Source of the DNA: Fennellomyces sp. T-0311
Lineage: Eukaryota; Mucoromycota; Mucoromycetes; Mucorales; Lichtheimiaceae
Length of the DNA: 64,000 nt
NCBI GenBank assembly: GCA_025266875.1
Contig: JALLLT010000043.1
Coordinates: 1-64,000, forward strand
Direction of reading: 5' to 3'
This document shows positions 9,018 through 20,798 of this stretch, in pieces (positions within the stretch are counted from its first letter, which is position 1; every line of letters begins with the position of its first letter). Made by a program: the position numbers and the translations under genes. A model generated the notes under the pieces. It saw nothing but the letters and a program-made list of their open reading frames with translations. It did not search any database and had not been told where the DNA came from.

Positions 9018-11301
9018 CAGTGGCCGCTCGCTATAATGATATTTTATATAACGATATTTCGATATAACGATATAATTTCCAATTCACCGGGGTGGTACGC
9101 AGTAAAATATCGTTATTTTCATATAGCGATTAGTTATATCGCTCATCCGAAATATCGTTATATCGAGCGAACCAATGATAATATTTTATTTCTAAAAATA
9201 GGAAAAAATGCTGGTTTGCTTAGCGCTATTTCGCTCTTCTGAGTCAAGTTTCTGTATCTTTTTTCTAAGAAGTTGGATGATCTGGATATCCAATTCATCT
9301 TCAACTACCATCAAATCAAGAAGGTCGTTCAAATGACGCTTTCTTTCCATTCTAGAGAAAATCGGAGTTTCCTCACCATCCTCATGTCGTCGTCTCTGTA
9401 CAACTGCTTCTGGATTGTCACCTACCTTACACGTTAGCAATTAATCAGGATTAGATTTCACCCTTCTTAAATACTACATACCAAGCTCATTCTCAATCAT
9501 CACATCATTAATCAGTTCATCAATGGAGACTGTAGCATGAATGTCTTGCGACTCTTCATCTGGAATTAGGTCAATACCCTTTACACCACAGGAATCGTTA
9601 TGAACACCCAGAATTGCTGCGTCAAGTTCATCTGACAAGCGCTGATCATCTTCTTCAGCAGCTTCTTCAACTCCTGCTCCTCAGCTGTTTCAAAATCCAG
9701 CAAGCCAGATTTGATCCAACAGTTTTGAATAGTTTCTGAAGAAACAGAGTTCCATGCATTGGCTGCCCAATTCATACCAGTCAATTGATCCACACTGTAA
9801 AGGTCAGTGAGTTGGCCTTTTCTAAACCGTACACCGGCTTGGCGGTATTGAATTGCCCTAATAATTATCCATTAACAACACTACGTTCGGATGTATATTA
9901 GTATATTGCTTAAGATTAGTAGCTTACCGATAGTGCTTTTTAAAACTTTCAATAATACCCTGATCCAAAGGCTGAATCTTAGATGTAGTATTGGGAGGAA
10001 GAAACATAACTTCAATGTTTTGAAGCTCTGGAACCTTATGGCTTGATGCGTTGTCCATTATCAGCAGAATCTTCTTGTTCAAGTTTCCCATTATAATATC
10101 CAAGCGACGAACCATCTGAGTAAACAGATCAGCTGTCATCCATGCTTTGGAATTATTCCAATACCAATGGAGTTTCGCTTCACCTAAAACGATGTTAATA
10201 TGTATTTCAGTTAAACGTTTTCTTATATAAATTATTAAATAATTTACCAGGTCTTTGCTTGAAGCAACGAGGCTCTTTTGCATGGCCAATGAAAAAAATC
10301 TTTAGCTTATGCGAGCCGTCCGCATTGCATGTCATGACAACCGTGAACCGCGACTTGTCATCTTTCAATCCAGAGAGCGGTTGCTTTGAGATTGTTCTGC
10401 GCGGGACTTGGGCATAGAACAAAGCTGACTCGTCAAAGTTATAAACGTTTGGCAGTCCATATTCTCTGATTTTCTTCTTGATTTCAGAAATTTGTTCCTG
10501 GACAGTAGCACTCATCATATTGGCTGATGCTGCTTCGCCGTGCATAGCTCGAGACTTATACCCAAAGCGCCTCTCGAATCCACTGAACCATCCGTCTGAG
10601 AATTGAAAGTCTTGAATGTTCATTTCTTTTGCAATTGCTTTTGCTTGAGCAGTAATTGCATCACGGTTCAAGGGCACATGGCATCTCTCCATTTCGTCGA
10701 CGTAGCGTGCAAGTACTTCTTCCATATCAGGTTGAGCACAGGACCTTGCTTTTTTGCCACTAAGCTGCTCATCGGTCATGGCCAAGTACTTGTCGGAATC
10801 TGCGATGATAGCAGAAATGGTAGGCTGCTTAGGAACGAAGTCAAGGTTGAACTTCTCTTTTGCCCAGTCTGCAAGTGGCTTTTGCTTCCAGTGGGTTTGT
10901 CGGTACTTGTATACAATTGCTAGTTTTTGGCGATTGGTCAGGGCATTGCGCTTTTTAGGTTGATTGGGCTCTTCGCCGTTGATGATACGCTTGGAGCCAG
11001 TGGCAATTTGATCAGAAGTAATAAGACGAGACGACATAGTGGAAATAAGTGATAATGATGTATACTAAAAGAACATCTGTACTTTATTACCGCCCATTAA
11101 ACTATTTAATAAACACGTTTGCATTTCTTTGTAAGATTCTAGAGCTTTCTTTTCGCTTCTTACATGCGGAGATGCTAATGAGCTATGGGTAACTACTTAA
11201 CCGGATGCATCTTTTCGGAGTGTTAATTTTATATAACGATAATTCGCTATAACGATATAATTTTGGCTGCACCATCATATCGTTATAGCGAGCGGCCACT
11301 G
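9018..11301 (-). mobile_element. Autonomous pogo-type DNA transposon in the chromovirus 5' LTR
   Basis: Terminal inverted repeats start CAGTGGCCGCTCGCTATAA on both sides and are followed by repeated ATAACGATAT-type words. TA flanks both ends (9016-9017, 11302-11303). Removing the element and one TA restores the LTR exactly. It encodes a CENP-B-type HTH and DDE transposase on the minus strand. Confidence 0.93.
9192..11037 (-). CDS. pogo/Tigger-type transposase (spliced, one apparent frameshift)
   Basis: The first exon (from ATG at 11037) carries a CENP-B-like HTH pair (about residues 30-160, with RQKLAIVYKYRQTH and FSDGWFSGFERRFGYKSRA). The DDE_1 domain begins with NVYNFDESALFYAQ. An intron follows near 10257-10192; the next exon has ILLIMDNASSH and the third acidic residue region IQPLDQGIIESFKKHY. 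A second intron near 9926-9855 leads to the C-terminal exon with AANAWNSVSSETIQNCW. In the following Glu/Lys-rich run near 9670-9690 the frame shifts by one base to reach an acidic tail, and a last exon ends at 9192. The product cuts and pastes elements with the CAGTGGCCGCT termini. The frameshift lies after the catalytic core, so activity cannot be excluded. Confidence 0.85.
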
Positions 11302-11345
11302 TACCAATTCTATTTCTTATAACTCTCTCACCACATTTTTTTTCA

Positions 11346-14300
11346 TTGAATTATCAAGTACCTCAAGCTATCAAGATGGTCAAGAACGTCAAGAACACCA
11401 TGCCCACCACTGCCGTTGTCGCTGCCAATGCTGCCGAGGAAACTCGCCAAATTGAGCAGCAGCAAGTCACACCTACTGAAGGTCAAGCCCAAGTACCTGC
11501 CACAACCAGCGAGCAACCTGCGACCACCGGCAGCGAAGATGTTGCCATGATTGACCGTGCTTAGGAACAGGAACTGGAACAAAGTGAAACACATCCGGAA
11601 CCTGATTCTTCCGAAACCGGCACAAATGCCAAAAAGGCCCAGGTTTTGACACTGGAAAATTATTATGCCGACAGGGTTTTAACACCTGGCAACTCAGAAG
11701 CAATTCTGAGAAACCGTCTTGAACAGGCTGCTCAAGCCTACTTCAACAGCCGCAACGAGACTGCGGAAAAACGCCAGGCCTTGAAGGCCGAGCAGCAAGA
11801 AGCCCTGGAAGAGCTACAGACGTACCAGGCAATCCACAAGGCCCTGCAGGCTTCGCAGCCTAAACAGCAACTCACTGTCCCCAATAACATGCCTGCCTTG
11901 CAGATCAGAAGCAGTGTCGTCCGAGATCCGAGCCGTCCCATCCACGAGTCTGTCACGTCCTTTGTCTCTGCTTTCAAAGTCCAGCTCCGCATGCATGGGT
12001 TAGACTTTGATGCCAACTGGGAGCGCCTTATTTGGTCGTGCTTAGATAGCAACCAAGTGTCTTGGTGCCGCCGCGAGCTTGCTGACAAAAACCTGACCTG
12101 GAGACAAGCCGTCCAAGCCATTCATAGAGAGTATGACAACCCATATCACACCTTCCACAAGCGTCATGAGTTGTTCAACACTCGCCCCTGCAAGAATGAG
12201 TCTATCCGTCTCTATACGGAGAGATGGGTAGAATTAGCCCACCAAGCCGGCCGTACCAATGGTCCTGAACTCACCTATGACTACCTTTGTTCCTTGCCGT
12301 CTGCCGTCCGTGAAAAGGTTGTCCCTACTTTGACTCGCCAGTTTGGTGCCCAGCTGCCAAGTGATATAGCTGAAGTGGCGCAGCTTGTTGTTTCGACCTT
12401 AGGGGAGAATCTTGGTGAACACCATGAACAAAATAACAATCAAGACACGCGTAAACGCCGTATAGAACATGAGCATACCTCATCCTCACTTGCTTCGCGC
12501 CATCGTCCAAACGCTAACCAGCGTAAATATGGTGATTGCCCAGTGCATCCACGTGGATCTCATTCTGCAAAAGAATGCCATGTGTTGCAGCAGCAGAGAG
12601 AAGCAGTGCTGCAGCAGGCAAACGCCGTAGCATCAAGCAGTAACAGCAACACGAACTACAACCTCTGCAGGTATTGCAAGAAAGTTCCGTACATTCGAGG
12701 GCACGAGTGTCAAGAATATAGGGATGCGCGAGCAAACAAAGCTGCTCGTGTCACCAACCGCACCGTCCATGTCAGATCCTCACCTTCGTCCACACCATCG
12801 TCCGCACCTACATCCTCGCCTAGGGATAGAACTATTCTAGAAGAAATTCTACCAGGCCAGTTACAGGATATGGATATAACAGGTAAACACAAATGCCGTA
12901 CACTGCAAACAGACACTGATGACTCACTATACACTCCTATTACTGTACAGACTAGACAAGTCTTGGCTCTGCTGGATACTGGGGCGAACCGTTCCTTTCT
13001 CTCGCCAGCTCTAGTAGAAGAGTTAAAGTCAATAAAATCAGTAAAAGTTTTAAATAAAAATGCAGTACAAAATATTACAGTGTCTCTTGCACAAAAAGAT
13101 TCAACAGCTGACTTGCTTGGCTTAGTGCAAAACGTACAGCTTGAGTATAATGAGAAAACGTATACACACGACTTCTTTGTCATGAACTTGCATGGTACTA
13201 CACCAGTCACCATCGGTTTGGACTTAATGTCAAAATTAGGCATTGGCATTACAGGTTTAGCAACTTCATGGAAAAAGGAGAAAACGGAAAAAGATGAAGT
13301 TGACGATGAACCGGAACCTAACAACAGTCCTGCCGGTACAGTTACACAAAGGGCGGAATTCTTCGCTACTGTACAACCTGCATTAAATCGCAACCAGAGT
13401 ATACCACCTGGCGCTCTTTGTCCTATGCCCGAAGCAGTAGTGCGCATTGATACACCTGAAGGAGTAACGTCGAGCAAAAGACAATACACCATACCGGTAG
13501 CGTGCAAAGAGGCAGTTGATGAACAAATCAGAACTTGGATTCAGAATGGAGTGGTAGAACCAGCACCGCCTAACAACCCTTGGAATTCTAGCATCCTAAC
13601 TACCAGGAAAAAAGATTCCGAAGGTAACTATACAGCCATCAGGACTGTCTGTGATTGGAGGCACCTCAATGCTCTGGTCGTAGCACCTGACCGCCATCCT
13701 TTGCCCCTTATCCGGGATATTTTTCACATGCTACAAGGCAGCGAATTGTACACGTCGTTAGATTGTAAAGCCTGTTTCAATCGGCTACCAATTTTGCCCA
13801 GCCATCGTATGAGAACAGCATTCAAAGTAGACGGATTTCCGCAGCTTATGTTCCGTGGAAGTGGATTCGGATTGACACACGTCACGAGTGTAGCACAGCG
13901 TACCTTGTCAGCCTTGACTAGTGATATCCCAGAATGTCTGCATTTTGTGGATGATCTCGTCATAGCAACAAAAAATGACATGAAAGAACACGCTAGAGTA
14001 GTTACCAAGGTTATTGAACGCTTGACAGCTGTAAACCTAGAACTCAATGCTGACAAATCGCACTTTGCACAAAGTAGCATTTACTTACTTGGATTTTGCA
14101 TCTCTGCAAAGCGTATCACACTTGACAAATGCAAAGTCAGTACCATACAGGACCTTGAGTATCCTCAAACGGGAAAAGACATACAACGAGTTTTAGGAGT
14201 GTTCAACTACTTTCGAGAGTCAATTCCTAAAGCAAGCACGTTAATGGCACCTCTGGACAGGTTACGAAACGTAGGGTCACTTCAACCTTACTGGACTACC

Positions 14301-16388
14301 AAGGAACAGCAATGCTTTGACACGTTAAAACGTCTCCTTCTAGAAGCACCGATTTTATGTTATCCCGATACACGCTATCCTTATTCAGTTGCAACTGATG
14401 CCTCTTTAAGCGGCATATCAGCCTGCTTGTACCAGCTTATTGATGGCGAGACGAAGCATATAGCTTTCATGTCGCGCGCATTATCCAAGAGCGAAAAATC
14501 GTACAGCGTCACAACTTTAGAATTGCTTGCCGTAGTGTATGCATTCAAGAAGTTTCATAAGTATTTATGGGGTAATCCTTTCACGTTATACACGGATCAC
14601 AAGAGTCTGACCTATATGCACACCACAAAAGTGTTAAGTGCTATGCTCTTGCGCTGGTATGATGTCATCATGGACTATCCGTTCACAGTCATACACCTGC
14701 CTGGACTAGACAACATTTTGCCTGATCGATTATCTAGACTTTTCCCCACGAAAAAAGATCTGGGGGTAGAAGAACACAGGCAAAAGGTCAGAGTGGCGCA
14801 CCGTAACACACGGAATAAGAAAAACATGAAAGTTCCGAACACAGTAAACACTGATCTGCAAAACAAACAGGTGGAAATCAACCTACCTAAGGACCAACTT
14901 ACAGATACAGAAACATCTGAAGATGCAAATGAGGTCTACTTTGTACCGCCAGAACAGGATAGACATCAATTGTTGGCGAAAGCACATGCATTTGGTCATT
15001 TTGGAGCAGAAGCCATGGTCAAATCGTTACACAACGATGGCGTGAAATGGAACAACATGTATAAAGAGGCTACCACACTTGTTAAAAGTTGCCCACAATG
15101 CCAGCGATTCAATATCGGCAAAGTAGGATATAATCCAGTACGGACCATCCATGCACTTTATCCATCAGATCAATGGGCAAGCGATCTCGCATCAGGTTTT
15201 GGAACAAGCCATCGTGGAAACAACTATTTACTAGTTATGGTCGACATTTGCACACGTTTTTGTGTACTACATGCTATACCGGATAAATCATCCGACACAA
15301 TAGTCAAAGCAGTTATAGACACTTTCTGCGATTATGGTTTTCCACGTTACTTACAGTCAGACAACGGTACTGAATTCGTCAACTCTTTAATGAAAAAGTT
15401 AAGCGAAACTTCAGGCTTTGAACACGTTTTATCCACACCTTATCACCCCAGAGGTAATGGCGTTCCTGAGCGGTTCGTGCAAACATCTATCAATGTGATC
15501 CGCAAGTACGTACAAGGTGCAACCAAAGACTGGGATTTGTATGTCAAGCCTGTGCAACTGGCACTCAATAACAAAGTAGCCAGCAGACATGGTTCTACAC
15601 CATTCGCACTCATGTTCAACAGAGCAATGAATGGATTCCGAGATTACATCAAAGAAATCATCCCCCGGCAAATGACCGAAGAGGAATTGCAGGACAGGAT
15701 CAAAGTAATGTCCGAAGTTGTATTCCCTGCAATAGCAGAGAGAACCAAAGCATTAGCAGACATGAAAAGTGGCAAATACAATGCAAAGTACCGTCTTGTA
15801 GAATATACACCGGGCAGCCAAGTCATGGTAAAAGATGAGACACGACGCAACAAAATGGATCCAAAGTATGAAGGACCGTATACCGTCGTAAGGAAGACCA
15901 AAGGAGGATCATACGTCCTTAGAGATGAACAGGGACTCCTCACATCGCGCAACTATGCTCCATCACAGCTCAAGCTCCTTTCACAGGATGCATTAATTGA
16001 CACTTCCGAAACATATGAGAAAAACGAAAAGTACTACACGATCCAGTCCATCGTAGATCATAACGAGCTAGCTCCGGGAAAGTATGAGTACCGAGTAAGA
16101 TGGAAGGATTACAGCCCATCAGACGATACTTGGGAACCACCAGAGTCCTTCAACAGTCCGCTTGAGATTACAAAGTACTGGGAAAGAGTTGGGAATAAAC
16201 CAACAGAGCAAGCTACAACAGCTGCCAGCACAACTGCAAATGCTACTACCCAAAGACAGCAGAAGCGTAAGCAAACACGCACGTGGTCGCAGGTAAACAC
16301 ACCTTCACGTTACCCTAAGCGCAACAAGCGAAAACAAGTTGATACACCTGCACAAAGATATAGCAAACGCTTGCACACACATCAGTAA
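11346..16388 (+). CDS. Chromovirus Gag-Pol polyprotein with one in-frame TAG
   Basis: One frame runs from ATG 11346 to 16388 (1,681 codons including stops) with a single TAG at 11562-11564, most simply a CAG-to-TAG change because Gln/Glu codons surround it; the rest is open for 1,600 codons. Numbering from 11646, domains in order are: Gag capsid (about 80-220); two unusual Cys/His clusters rather than CCHC knuckles (about 300-360); aspartic protease LLDTGANRSFL (443); reverse transcriptase with FVDD in place of the usual YVDD (766); RNase H with ATDASLSG (917); integrase HHCC zinc region (about 1114-1155) and D-D-E core WASDL, SDNGTEF, GVPERFVQ (1178, 1237, 1274); C-terminal chromodomain with YRVRWKDYSPSDDTWEP (about 1462-1513). 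The chromodomain would direct integration to particular chromatin. No separate pol start or frameshift is present. Confidence 0.93.
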
Positions 16389-16419
16389 GCATACGCTTAA
16401 CAGAATGATGTTTGAACCT

Positions 16420-16431
16420 GGCAGGGGGTAA
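16420..16431 (+). other. Polypurine tract
   Basis: GGCAGGGGGTAA lies immediately before the TG that opens the 3' LTR, the usual place and composition for the plus-strand primer in LTR element reverse transcription. Confidence 0.7.
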
Positions 16432-16831
16432 TGTGGTGAACCACTACATGTATGGACACAATGGAGATCGGTCAAACATCCATTCTAGCACATTCCATCA
16501 GACGAACACTCTGGAAGAGTACTGATGACTAAGATATGAACGGTATTACCTTACACCGGTTTCAAGGAAGCTGAATGATGTTCTACAGGACATGCACCTA
16601 TCACAGAGTACACGGAGTCGATATCTGCCGTCGTCGGTAAAACATAAGACGAACACGCAACCTGATACGTCCTCGACCAAGTATCATTTATCCAGGAACG
16701 GATATTAGAATCTCCAGTAAAAGATATAAAAGAGAGAGAGTTCAGCCATAATAAAGGACATACAATTATTCAGATTCTCAACGAATTCTGCTCTTGTTAC
16801 CAATTCTATTTCTTATAACTCTCTCACCACA
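16432..16831 (+). repeat. 3' LTR of the chromovirus
   Basis: 400 bp from TGTGGTGAACC to CTCTCACCACA, uninterrupted, with two substitutions relative to the 5' LTR (A/G in the ACACRGAGTC word, C/T in GCAACYYGAT). It is followed by the GCAAG target duplication. A TATAAA word is at 16725-16730. Confidence 0.93.
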
Positions 16832-16836
16832 GCAAG

Positions 16837-17930
16837 TGACTTAATTCGCAATCTTTGTCTATGCTCTCTACTGTTGGCGCCGTTTTGAGTCAGGTGTACA
16901 GTAGTCGGTTGTTGTGTAAATTGGTAGTTGAGTACACCAAAATATAGTGAGCACCAGCAACAATATAGTTTGTTACAGACGTTTGTATGGAAGGATCATA
17001 AAGAGGATTGAGGATTGGAAATAGAAGATGGGTAGTAAAGCAAATTGTCTTTATTGCTTGATCGATAAACAGTAATCCTAATTGCAGGATACTAAACGAC
17101 ACTGATAACTATAAAGTATTTAGGTTGGGGTGTTGATAAATGTAATCAATTGACCCAATGTTTATTTAATGAAAAGCGCTTCTTATTTATATCTTTCGAT
17201 GCAATGGCTCAGCACTAGCTATTCTAGCTGTGATAGGTGTGTACTGTAACCAATTGATGATGGTGTAGTTGCCACAGCAGTGGAGGTAAAGGTGATTGGT
17301 GTTGTTCATCCAGGCTAATTGCTGGCTAGTGGTGGCGCAGCTGCCGCAGTAATCGAGATGTAGAGTGCCGCAGCAAAGAAGATTCTGGCTACTGGGCTAC
17401 TCTATTTGGTAATTGTGGGTGTTTGAGGTACTTGTGGGTTTCGGGTTTTTATATTATTTATTGTTTTTGGTTTTGTACATCTTTTTTAATACTGATAGTG
17501 ATAATATATATAATATGATAATACAAGAGGGGGAGAGAGAGAGCGAGAGAGAAAAGAAAAAAGGGAAAGTTGGCAGGGATACCAACAGGTCTATCACTAC
17601 TTAGACAGACCTGTAATGATCAAGTGAATTTGCTGTATATTCTGATCGTCTCACACGCACACATTTTAAGCTCATATATAATCGTCTATTTAGTTTCCGA
17701 AACCGCTATATATGTGCTTTTTCTATATCTAGCTGTCATGACGTAAACTGTCTCTGAGCAATAACCACTTTCCATACACACATTCTGAGGTCTCTTATGT
17801 GCCCGGATACATTATCTATCCATGATAATCAATATGCTTAGGCAGTATCTATGCACCTTCACAATGACACACAATATAAAATATATCATATGATTTCTTT
17901 TTAAAATGTAGGTACGGAGACTGGAATCAC
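16837..17930. other. Non-coding stretch with retroelement remnants
   Basis: No gene recognised. TAGTGAGCACCA at 16943-16954 repeats the primer-binding-site core seen at 1982-1993 and in the same orientation, so a decayed minus-strand LTR element probably lies here. A GA-rich run is at 17528-17572. Short ORFs in the stretch have no coding character. Confidence 0.4.
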
Positions 17931-18220
17931 CATGGGTGCTCTCATTATGCTCCGAAGGGAGAACTCCATTTCCAAAATTGATGATGGGAAATATTTTTCC
18001 ATTCCACCTTTCAAAATTAGGCTTCGCAGATATCTTCTACTTTGGTAACTGCTTTTCGGTGGAAATACCACCGCGAAGACTCGCTCAGATCGATATAAAA
18101 GGAAACTATCACTTCTTCTATGCTTTAAAAACGCAATCAGAGTATTACAAAATATATGCCTCTTGTTTCTCATTGTCTCTCTATCTTCTACTATTTTTTT
18201 ATTATCAACATTTCTTTACC

Positions 18221-19654
18221 ATGAACAACAACAGCATTCCGCCGCCAATTCTCACCCAACGTCCCAGACGTAATAATGCTACAGAAAGAAGACGCCGTCG
18301 AGCAGCATTTATGCGCCTTCAGTACAGGCTATCTGCTTTATTGATGCGAGAATTGTCGCAGCTTTTGCAAGCTCACCTCACCACTTTCGTGCAGCAAAAG
18401 TTAGCCGAACGCATGGTGTGCAATTCTGGACGTTGACTCATCCAAACCTGAACGACGACGATGGCTATGACAGTTACAGATGGCATTACCGCATGAAGAA
18501 ATCAACTTTGGAATGGCTTATCAGTACCTTGTCGACGCATGAAGTATTTGCCTCGGATTCTCCTCGAATGACCCCAGTATACATTCAAGTCTGCTGTGCG
18601 GTGTGGCGTTTTGCAAACACACATGTTGGATACCGCATGTTTGAAACGCAATTTGGTTTAAGCCAAGGGTCGTATCATAACTTCACGATGCGATTCCTAA
18701 ATGCCATCTGCGACGTTCACTGGCGACAGATCAGATGGCCAAGCACACCACAAGAAGTACAGCAAGCAGCACAAGCCTTTTCAGTACCTACTGGACTGCC
18801 GAGCACCCACGATGCAGGCAGAAGGCTACAGGGAGCGATCGGGGCTATGGATGGCAAACTCATCGTCATCCACAAACCTACTAGTAACGGACAGCGCTTT
18901 TGGGATCGTAAATTACACCATTCGATCAATTTACTTGCTGTTTTTACTGCTGATGGAAGATTCTCGTATATAGAAGCTGGTCAATCAGATATTGTCAACT
19001 ACGTATTGAAATATCGATATATTACTCAGTCTAATGTATTTTCAAATCAATCTATAAGGTCGAACCCATGATGCACTTACATTTGCCAATAGCTCTCTTA
19101 ATACGAAGCTATTGAATGAAACTGAACAATGATGCCCAGACGGAAGTTATATCCTTGCCGGTTAGTACTTCGACCATTCTATATCTTGATGGATATTACT
19201 AACATGAAGTTGCCCAAACTTGAAAGACTCTGCGTACCCACTACGACCAACGATAATGGTGCCTTATTCATGAACAGCAACAAGCCTTGCCAAGAAAAAA
19301 TTCAACTTCATTCACTCTTTGATGCGTATGGCCATTGAACGAGCCTTTGGTTGCCTTGTTTCCCGTTGGAAATTCCTACGCCATTATCTTTATCTTCAGG
19401 ATCATGAGCGATTGACATTGGCGATATACGCATGTTGTATATTGCACAACATCTGCATCGAACGGCACGACCTTCATTCAAACGAACTTTTTCCATTGAA
19501 TACAGAAGAAGTCAAAGGTACGACCGGCCGCATTGCTTTAATCGGTTCAGAACACCAACGTGGTATTGGAGACACTGCATCACTGCGTCAACAAGGTGTT
19601 GTAGTATGCGACAGATTAAGAGATGAGTTGTATGAAGCCAGTCGTAGATTGTAG
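18221..19654 (+). pseudogene. Harbinger transposase, decayed
   Basis: Starting from the ATG at 18221 the protein has a basic N-terminus, then shifts frame near 18418-18435 into the catalytic part. The DDE domain is recognisable by GAIGAMDGKLIVIHKP, FWDRKLHHSINLLAVFTADG and, in the last exon, IERAFGCLVSRWKF followed by YACCILHNICIE, the standard Harbinger motifs. Two introns can be suggested: 19003-19059, and one with a TACTAAC branch point ending near 19206. Between them a TGA (19130-19132) replaces the Trp expected in the family, and the frame shifts again near 19250-19310. The product would have been a nuclease needing a Myb-like partner for nuclear entry and end binding. Confidence 0.8.
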
Positions 19655-19706
19655 TAAAATAAAATGAATATTACAAAAAAATTAAGTGAAAGTTAAACAA
19701 AATCAT

Positions 19707-20525
19707 TTATTGATCTTCATTATTGTCGCCCTGCTCTTTTTCAATACTGCTTGTGCTTGTATTGTTTTGCCCGCCACTGTTGCCAGGGCGACCAAAAAGT
19801 TCCCTCAGTGTCTGAAGGTATTTAGAATGGCGTCGGTTTTCTGCTGCCTCGAAATCGCGCGAACGACGGTCCTCTGCCTCCTCAAACCGTTAGAAAGCCT
19901 CACCAATACTAGCAATCAGGCGGTCCATCTGCTTGTTTGCATTCTTGAGGACCTGCTCTTGGAATGCAGTGGTTCGGCGTCGTTGCCGTGGCCGCTCGTT
20001 GCCATCATCTTCGCCATTGCGTTGTCAGTTTCGAACAAGGCCATTGATAGAATCCATGGTGGTTGGTGGAGCAACAGCTGGATCGCTGCCAACGATACTA
20101 TCCATGACGTTATAATACTCCCATCGCTCTTGACCAGGAGGGCCATTCATGCCAGACTGGTCTTGCACCACAGTCCGGACATCACGGGAGATGTCTACCA
20201 AGTCACCTCGCTTTTTTTGCGAGGCTTCCTTTGAGCGGCCCACAGGATCGGTCTGTGCATACACCTGCTCGATCTGATCCCAGATGGCTCCCTTGGTTCG
20301 CGTTTCGATCGTTGTTATAAGTGTGTCATATCTAGTACTGACAGCACCTATCAATGCTTCGACGTGGCCATCTTTCCATCTGCGATTGGGTGCTCTCGCA
20401 GTGGAAGCAGAAGTGCCTGAGGATGGTAATGCTTCTGCAGGCTGTTATTGCTGCTGCTCTTGCTGTTCCTGACGAGGATTCCACATCACAATGTTGAAGG
20501 TGGGATTGCTGTTGTTGTTACGCAT
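19707..20525 (-). pseudogene. Harbinger Myb-like partner protein with three in-frame stops
   Basis: A single minus-strand frame of 273 codons from ATG 20525 to TAA 19707. It is free of frameshifts but is broken by TAA (20445-20447), TGA (20025-20027) and TAA (19890-19892). The middle part resembles the trihelix/Myb-SANT proteins of Harbinger elements, with NRRWKDGHVEALIGAV and TKGAIWDQIEQVY in the first 80 residues, and the C-terminal part looks like a coiled coil rich in Glu and Arg. Each stop is one C-to-T change from a sensible codon (CAA, CGA, CAA). In intact elements this protein binds element ends and recruits the transposase. Confidence 0.75.
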
Positions 20526-20798
20526 GTTAAAGATCACAAAAAAATTCAAAGAGATGGATTAAAATAACTTTATTCAACATTATCATAGCTCTACACCTTT
20601 TATATGCAATCGGGCACGTTAATGCTTAAGGAAAAGAGAAAAAAAAAACACATATTCATTCATCGATTTGGTTGATGTACAGAAAAGGAAAGTCTCTCTG
20701 TTCGGTGCGCCTTTTTGGATGATCTGACCGGAGAGGACTTTAAAATAGTTTGAATCCATTTTCGTCTCTCTGTTCGGAGCAAAATGAGAGCACCCCAT

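Larger units (their letters stand above)
8650..11335 (+). repeat. 5' LTR of the chromovirus, split by a pogo element
   Basis: The LTR begins TGTGGTGAACC and ends CTCTCACCACA. It is interrupted after 9017 by a 2284-bp pogo element plus the duplicated TA. Its two parts add up to exactly 400 bp, the length of the 3' LTR. A TATAAAAG promoter word is at 8943-8950, so transcription would start upstream of the pogo insertion and have to cross it. Confidence 0.92.
8650..16831 (+). mobile_element. Ty3-type chromovirus LTR retrotransposon, nearly intact
   Basis: Two 400-bp LTRs (8650-9017 plus 11304-11335; 16432-16831) flank a single gag-pol frame. The 5-bp target duplication GCAAG is present at 8645-8649 and 16832-16836. 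The LTRs differ at only two positions once the inserted pogo element is removed, so the insertion is recent. A polypurine tract precedes the 3' LTR. After the 5' LTR no TGG-type primer-binding site is seen, so priming may be unusual. Confidence 0.93.
17934..20795. mobile_element. PIF/Harbinger element with CAT target duplication
   Basis: The ends match as an imperfect inverted repeat, GGGTGCTCTCATTATGCTCC on the left (from 17934) against GGGTGCTCTCATTTTGCTCC reverse-complemented on the right (to 20795). The 3-bp direct repeat CAT flanks it (17931-17933, 20796-20798). It carries the two genes usual for Harbinger elements, a transposase (plus strand) and a Myb-like protein (minus strand), converging on each other. 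Both are broken, so the copy is not autonomous. Confidence 0.85.

Noticed and set aside
12710..13507. 265-residue minus-strand ORF
   Set aside because: It lies antisense to the gag-pol protease/RT region and has no recognisable content; a shadow of the plus-strand coding frame.
17413..17604. 63-residue plus-strand ORF
   Set aside because: Low-complexity translation of a T-rich then GA-rich stretch; no support as a gene.
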